The position numbers were made by a program, and so were the translations under genes. Below are positions 6,151 through 9,571 of a stretch of DNA of 9,571 nucleotides, piece by piece. How positions within the stretch are numbered: the first letter of the stretch is position 1; every line of letters starts with the position of its first letter. Origin of the DNA: Acetobacteraceae bacterium (GTDB lineage: Bacteria > Pseudomonadota > Alphaproteobacteria > Acetobacterales > Acetobacteraceae). The stretch covers positions 1 through 9,571 of the forward strand of contig DAHWBL010000348.1 in NCBI GenBank assembly GCA_027323595.1, in the 5' to 3' direction. The notes under the pieces were generated by a model. It was not told the origin of the DNA. It did not search any database and was given only the letters and a program-made list of their open reading frames with translations.

Positions 6151-6405
6151 CTAGCCGGGAGCTTTCGGGAGCGCCGCACCAGCCCGACCAAGCGCGCGGT
6201 CCAGCGTGCCCAGACTGCCGCCCAGCTCCCGCACGGCGCCATCCAGCGCATGCACCGCGTCACGAAACTCCGCCACCGCGGCGGATTGCGCGCTGAGCGC
6301 GGCGTTCAGCTCCAGCAGCGCGCGACGCAATCTCGCCCGCGGCTCGGTGGGCCGTGGCAAACTGACAACTGCACCAGAACGAATCGACTGCCCGACCGTA
6401 TCCAT
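6151..6405 (-). CDS. Small orphan helical protein (84 residues), unknown function
   Basis: I do not recognise a family. The predicted protein begins MDTVGQSIRSGAVVSLPRP; residues about 20-75 form one or two amphipathic helices rich in Ala, Leu, Arg and Glu (RARLRRALLELNAAL, VAEFRDAVHALDGAVREL). Near the end, LGTLDRALGRAG looks like a heptad pattern suited to a coiled coil. There is no signal peptide, membrane segment or Cys. The ATG at 6405 is preceded at 4 nt by GGGAGGT, an almost ideal ribosome site, which is the best evidence that this is a real gene; a GTG at 6411 overlaps that site and is less likely. It lies 112 nt upstream of comM and 75 nt downstream of the DUF3429 gene, same strand. 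It may be a small regulator or adaptor, but nothing in the sequence says which. Confidence 0.6.
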   Translation of the reverse strand: MDTVGQSIRSGAVVSLPRPTEPRARLRRALLELNAALSAQSAAVAEFRDAVHALDGAVRELGGSLGTLDRALGRAGAALPKAPG

Positions 6406-6409
6406 GTCC

Positions 6410-6427
6410 ACCTCCCGCGAAGGAGGT
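6410..6427 (-). promoter_or_regulatory. Hairpin that would hide the ribosome binding site of the small orphan gene
   Basis: ACCTCC and GGAGGT form a perfect 6-bp inverted repeat around the 6-nt loop TTCGCG (minus-strand sense). The 3' arm is the Shine-Dalgarno sequence of the gene starting at 6405. Folding in the mRNA would block ribosome access. The stem is short, so it could act as a temperature- or protein-sensitive switch, or be incidental. Confidence 0.4.
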
Positions 6428-6433
6428 TAATAA

Positions 6434-6462
6434 ATCATGAAGCCGGACGATTTTCCAGACAA
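6434..6462 (-). promoter_or_regulatory. Candidate promoter for the small orphan gene
   Basis: TTGTCT (6457-6462 complement, 4 of 6 consensus) and CATGAT (6434-6439 complement, 4 of 6) are separated by exactly 17 bp. Initiation near 6427 would place the 5' end of the mRNA at the first base of the hairpin that covers the ribosome site. It lies in the gap after the DUF3429 gene, and this AT-richer stretch stands out from its surroundings. Confidence 0.4.
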
Positions 6463-6480
6463 ATCTTAAAAATGATCCAG

Positions 6481-6996
6481 CTACAGATAGATCACATGCG
6501 CGCCGATCAACCGCAGCATCAGCACCGTCGTCAGCACCGCCACCGCGATCAGCGTCAGCAGCCAGCGCATCGCCAGATAGCCTCCCGGCAATAGCCCCGC
6601 CCGCGCGGCGCGGTCCTCGCCGCCGATGGTGACCACATAGCCGCCGATCAGCAGCGCGATCGCCAGTTCCGACGGCCCGAACGCATCGAGCAGCAGCGCC
6701 AGCCAGCCGATCACCGCCGGCACCACTGCGAACACCAGCCGGGTCCGCTCCGCCCGCGCCTGCGGATCGGCCATCGCCAGGCCCCATTGCACCGCGCCGA
6801 TGAAACTCAGCACCACCGCGCCATAGCCCACCAGCGCCGCCGCCCAGCGCGACGATGCCGGATCGAGCGTTGCCAGCGTCATCAGCCCGCAGGCCAAAAA
6901 CGGCAACACCCCGGCCAGGCCAAGCAACAACGCGATACCCGACATCCGGCGCAGATGCGCGGCCGGCTCGGTCGGTGGAAACGAATATCCGAACAT
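6481..6996 (-). CDS. DUF3429 family integral membrane protein
   Basis: A 171-residue protein with about five predicted hydrophobic segments: roughly residues 18-42 (GIALLLGLAGVLPFLACGLM), 52-73 (including GYGAVVLSFIGAVQWGLAM), 88-105 (VFAVVPAVIGWLALLL), 109-124 (SELAIALLIGGYVVTI) and 143-168 near the C-terminus. The LSFIGAVQWGLAM motif and the pattern of a hydrophobic pair, a short polar loop and a final LRLI-type segment match DUF3429, a proteobacterial inner-membrane family with no known function. The start at 6996 gives the usual family length; its ribosome site is weak, and an internal ATG at codon 18 has none. The gene is divergent from the CorC-like gene at 7076, with a 79-nt gap between the two starts. 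Whether it is co-transcribed with the small gene downstream is unclear, because that gene seems to have its own promoter. Confidence 0.85.
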   Translation of the reverse strand: MFGYSFPPTEPAAHLRRMSGIALLLGLAGVLPFLACGLMTLATLDPASSRWAAALVGYGAVVLSFIGAVQWGLAMADPQARAERTRLVFAVVPAVIGWLALLLDAFGPSELAIALLIGGYVVTIGGEDRAARAGLLPGGYLAMRWLLTLIAVAVLTTVLMLRLIGAHVIYL

Positions 6997-7075
6997 GCCG
7001 ACAATCTAGGCCCGATCCGGCGCGCGGATAAGAGGGCGATTTCCGCCACGCCGCCGATTGTTCTATCCTCGCATC

Positions 7076-8371
7076 ATGCACCTGCTCGTCGAGCTGCTGA
7101 TCGTTCTGCTGTTGATCCTGCTCAACGGCGTTTTCGCGATGACCGAAATGGCGCTTGTGTCGGTGCGCCTGGCCCGTCTGTCCGTGCTCGAACAGCAGGG
7201 CGTTCCCGGCGCCACCGCCGCACGGCGCCTCGCCGAGGATCCGCAGCGTTTCCTGCCCACCGTGCAGGTCGGCATCACGCTGGTCAGCATTCTTGCCGGC
7301 GTGTTCGGCGGCGCGCGCCTCGCCGGCGAACTGGCCCCGGTCATCGCCCGCGTCGCGGTGCTGCGCCCCTTCGCCGGCGAATTGTCGCTCGGCTTCGTCG
7401 TCATCCTGATCACCTACCTCACCATGGTGCTCGGCGAGCTGGTGCCCAAGCAACTCGCGCTGCGCCACCCCGAGCGGCTTGCCGCCTTTCTCGCGCCGCC
7501 GGTGGTGCTGCTCGCCCGCCTCGCCGGGCCGGTGGTCTGGCTGCTCGGCCGCTCCTCCGGGCTGATCCTGCGCGCGCTTGGCGCCAACCGCGCGATCAGC
7601 CACGGCGTGACCGAGGAGGAGCTGCGCGCGGTGCTCGCCGAGGGCGCGCAGACCGGCGTGCTCGAATCCGAGGAGCACGACATGATCGCCCGCGTGCTGC
7701 GCCTCGCCGACAAGCCGGTGCGCGCCATCATGACCCCGCGCACCGAACTCGCCTGGCTCGACCGCACCGCGCCGGATGCCGACATCCTCGCCCGCCTCAA
7801 GGCCGCGCCCTATTCGCGCTTCATCGTCTGCGACGGCTCGATCGACAACCCGGTCGGCGTGGTGCGCGCCAAGGACCTGCTCGACCGGGTGCTCGATGGC
7901 GGGGCCTTGTCGATCGACGCGGCGGTGCAGGCCGCCCCGATCGTGCCCGACACCGTCACCGCGCTCGATGCGCTCGAACAATTGCGCGGCGACCAGCATG
8001 GGCTGGCGCTGGTGGTGGACGAATACGGCAGCTTCGAGGGCGTGATCACCGCCACCGACGTGTTGCGCTCGATCGTCGGCAGCCCGGCCGACAGCGCCAG
8101 CAGCGGCCCCAATCCCGCCTTGCCGGACGGGCCGATCACCGTCGAAGGGCTGATGGCGGTCGATGAACTGAAATCCCGCCTGCATCTGCCCACGCTGCCC
8201 GCCGAGGGAGGCTATCACACCGTCGGCGGCCTGCTGCTCGCCCTGCTCCGCCGGGTTCCGCGCACCGGCGACCGCATCGTCTTCGGCGGCTGGCGCTTCG
8301 AGGTGCTGGAAATGGATGACCGCCGCACCGCCAAGGTGCGGATCAGCCGCGAGCCGCTGGTGGAAGGCTGA
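7076..8371 (+). CDS. HlyC/CorC-type transporter: CNNM (DUF21), CBS pair and CorC C-terminal domain
   Basis: A 431-residue inner-membrane protein. Residues 1-190 are the CNNM/DUF21 domain, with an N-terminal membrane helix (LLIVLLLILLNGVFAMTEMAL), FLPTVQVGITLVSILAGVFGGA and VLGELVPKQLALRHPERLA, the typical family signature. Residues about 211-335 are a CBS pair (VRAIMTPRTEL at 215-225; LALVVDEYGSFEGVITATDVL at 310-330), which in relatives binds adenosine nucleotides. Residues about 352-431 are the CorC_HlyC domain. Members are linked to Mg2+/Co2+ or Na+ export (CorC, MpfA, PaeA); despite the name, haemolysin activity is not implied. I chose the ATG at 7076 over a TTG at 7058. Neither has a clear ribosome site; TTCTAT ends 9 nt before the ATG, so a leaderless transcript is possible. 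The gene converges with yraN, 18 nt apart, with no visible terminator. Confidence 0.93.
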   Translation: MHLLVELLIVLLLILLNGVFAMTEMALVSVRLARLSVLEQQGVPGATAARRLAEDPQRFLPTVQVGITLVSILAGVFGGARLAGELAPVIARVAVLRPFAGELSLGFVVILITYLTMVLGELVPKQLALRHPERLAAFLAPPVVLLARLAGPVVWLLGRSSGLILRALGANRAISHGVTEEELRAVLAEGAQTGVLESEEHDMIARVLRLADKPVRAIMTPRTELAWLDRTAPDADILARLKAAPYSRFIVCDGSIDNPVGVVRAKDLLDRVLDGGALSIDAAVQAAPIVPDTVTALDALEQLRGDQHGLALVVDEYGSFEGVITATDVLRSIVGSPADSASSGPNPALPDGPITVEGLMAVDELKSRLHLPTLPAEGGYHTVGGLLLALLRRVPRTGDRIVFGGWRFEVLEMDDRRTAKVRISREPLVEG

Positions 8372-8389
8372 TCCAGGCGGCCGGCGCAT

Positions 8390-8764
8390 CTAATCGCCGC
8401 GAAACGCGTCCCTGATTCGCCGCACCTGCCCGGTGGCGTCCACCAGCATGACGTCGAACCGCACCCCCTCGGCGCCTTCGCCCGGATGCTCCGCCAACCA
8501 GATCTCCGCCGCCGCCAGCAGGCGCGCGCGCTGCCTCGTGCCCAGCGCCGCCGCGGCATCCGCCAGCGCCGGGCGCGCCTTCACCTCGACGAAAACCAGC
8601 ATGCCGCCGCGCCGCGCCACCAGGTCGATCTCGCCGGCCGCGGTGCGCACCCGCCGGCCAAGCACCTCCCAGCCGCGCGATTGCAGCGCCGTCGCGGCGA
8701 TCGTTTCGGCCCCTACCCCGCGCGCCTGTGCGCTGGCCCCGCTGCGCTGTCGCCGTTCGGACAT
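8390..8764 (-). CDS. yraN: UPF0102 (YraN) family nuclease-fold protein
   Basis: A 124-residue protein of the usual family length. It begins MSERRQRSGASAQARG and carries the family pattern GxxAE (G18-E20), then GWEVLGRRVRTAAGEIDLVAR (31-51) with E45 and D47, followed by FVEVKAR (58-64) with E60 and K62. Together these form the E-D-EVK core of the restriction-endonuclease-like fold shared with Holliday-junction resolvases. The molecular function of YraN is not established; a role in DNA processing is inferred from the fold. In many proteobacteria yraN lies beside rsmI and lipoprotein genes; rsmI is not in this window. The start at 8764 is the first residue of the conserved protein; a longer open frame upstream runs antisense over the gamma-glutamyltransferase gene and shows no family features. 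It is divergent from that gene, with a 61-nt gap between starts. Confidence 0.93.
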   Translation of the reverse strand: MSERRQRSGASAQARGVGAETIAATALQSRGWEVLGRRVRTAAGEIDLVARRGGMLVFVEVKARPALADAAAALGTRQRARLLAAAEIWLAEHPGEGAEGVRFDVMLVDATGQVRRIRDAFRGD

Positions 8765-8825
8765 GGCGCAGCTTTCCACCAGGCCCGGCGCAAGGCAATC
8801 TGCTCCCCCACCGCCGGAGCCGACC

Positions 8826-9571
8826 GTGCCACATTTCACGACACGTGCCATGCTCGCCGCGATGCTGCTCGCCTTGGCCGCGCCGCTCGCCGGGGCGCAG
8901 ACGGCGATGATCGCCGCGGGCCATCCGCTCGCGGTTGCCGCCGGCCTCGCCGCGATCCGCCAGGGCGGCAACGCCGTAGATGCCGCGGTCGCCGTGCAGG
9001 CGGTGCTCGCGGTCACCGAGCCGCAATCCTCCGGGCTCGGCGGCGGCGGCTATCTGTTGTTCTACGACGCCGCCACCCGCCATATCGAAGCCTGGGACGG
9101 GCGCGAGACCGCTCCGGCCGCCGCCGGACCCGACCTGTTCCGCCACCCCGACGGCAGCCCGATGACCCGCCCCGAGGCCGTGCTCGGCGGGCGTTCGGTC
9201 GGCGTGCCGGGTGTGATGCGCATGCTGGAGGCGGTGCATCGCGAACATGGCGCGCTGCCGTGGGCGGAGCTGTTCACCACCGCCATCCGCCTCGCCGCCG
9301 AGGGCGTGCGAATCGGCCCGCGCCTGGCCGGCGAGATCGCTGACGACGCCGACAATCTGCGCCGCATCCCAGCGCTCGCCGCAATGTTCCTGCTGCCGGA
9401 CGGAAGCCCGCGCCCCGCCGGCACCACGCTCACCAACCCCGCGCTTGCCGACGCGCTGCGCCTGGTCGCCGCCGGCGGGGCGGACGCGCTGCTGCGTGGC
9501 GCACTTGGTTCCGAAATCGTCGCCGCGGTGCGCGCGGATGCCAATCCGGGCCTGCTGACCACTGATGATCT
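8826..9571 (+). CDS. ggt: Gamma-glutamyltransferase, N-terminal part (runs off the right edge)
   Basis: The first 248 codons of a protein normally about 560-590 residues. An N-terminal export signal (RAMLAAMLLALAAPLAGA, residues 7-24, with AGA before QT) directs it to the periplasm. The large-subunit hallmarks follow: RQGGNAVDAAVAVQ (45-58), EPQSSGLGGGGYLLFYD (65-81) and WDGRETAPAAA (90-100) with R93, the Arg that binds the gamma-glutamyl carboxylate. GGRSVGVPGVMRMLE is also typical. The autoprocessing site and catalytic Thr lie beyond the edge, so activity cannot be judged. The enzyme cleaves gamma-glutamyl bonds, such as that of glutathione, and recycles it. I chose the GTG at 8826 because GGAG (8816-8819) lies 6 nt upstream and it gives the signal peptide its charged start; the ATG at 8850 is in frame but lacks a ribosome site. 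Confidence 0.95.
   Translation, partial: MPHFTTRAMLAAMLLALAAPLAGAQTAMIAAGHPLAVAAGLAAIRQGGNAVDAAVAVQAVLAVTEPQSSGLGGGGYLLFYDAATRHIEAWDGRETAPAAAGPDLFRHPDGSPMTRPEAVLGGRSVGVPGVMRMLEAVHREHGALPWAELFTTAIRLAAEGVRIGPRLAGEIADDADNLRRIPALAAMFLLPDGSPRPAGTTLTNPALADALRLVAAGGADALLRGALGSEIVAAVRADANPGLLTTDD

Noticed and set aside
6437..6469. Ten-residue plus-strand mini-ORF (MKPDDFPDKS) after an AAGGAGG sequence
   Set aside because: The AAGGAGG is the opposite strand of the small-gene hairpin arm, spacing is long, and no plus-strand gene follows within 600 nt that a leader peptide could control.
6260..8389. A 709-codon open frame on the minus strand spanning several genes
   Set aside because: It overlaps the CNNM/CorC and DUF3429 genes, has low-complexity Gly/Ala/Arg/His composition and no domain; it is an antisense shadow of GC-rich codons.
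8390..9016. Longer start for yraN at 9016
   Set aside because: The extra 84 residues are antisense to the gamma-glutamyltransferase gene, with no resemblance to the UPF0102 family, which begins at the Met at 8764.

Overview
The window looks like chromosomal DNA from a GC-rich alphaproteobacterium, most plausibly a sphingomonad or relative (inference, no search was run). Three things point there: a pyruvate dehydrogenase E1-beta subunit with its own N-terminal lipoyl domain, the ftsB-pdhA-pdhB-pdhC gene order, and GTTAACCAT motifs resembling CtrA half-sites upstream of pdhA. There are no tRNAs, rRNAs, insertion sequences or CRISPR arrays. The longest stretch without a gene is 2500-2765.

Most of the window (1-6996) is coded on the minus strand. 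In transcription order it holds: a DUF3429 membrane protein (6996-6481); an 84-residue orphan helical protein (6405-6151); the ComM/YifB Mg-chelatase-like AAA+ protein (6038-4521); three genes of a cobalt-type nitrile hydratase/thiocyanate hydrolase family enzyme (4441-3197); the divisome protein FtsB/DivIC (3095-2766); and the pyruvate dehydrogenase genes pdhA, pdhB and the start of pdhC (2499-1). The right part has a CNNM/CBS/CorC-type membrane protein (7076-8371, plus), the UPF0102/YraN nuclease-fold protein (8764-8390, minus, convergent with it), and the first part of an exported gamma-glutamyltransferase (8826 to the edge, plus).

The most interesting region is 3197-4441. An enzyme normally made of two chains (alpha and beta) is coded here by three overlapping genes: the N-terminal half of beta, the C-terminal SH3-like half of beta, and alpha with the cobalt claw C-T-L-C-S-C. 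This is the architecture and gene order of thiocyanate hydrolase (scnB-scnA-scnC). The alpha chain also has Arg where characterised nitrile hydratases, as I recall them, have Trp three residues after the claw. A single-base change in a G4 run at the beta split would fuse the halves again, so a recent frameshift or sequencing error must be excluded. No separate activator or amidase gene lies nearby; the genes sit between housekeeping genes.

Other points of note are a doublet of CtrA-like half-sites overlapping a candidate pdhA promoter, and a hairpin that would hide the ribosome binding site of the orphan 84-residue protein at the very start of its predicted mRNA.
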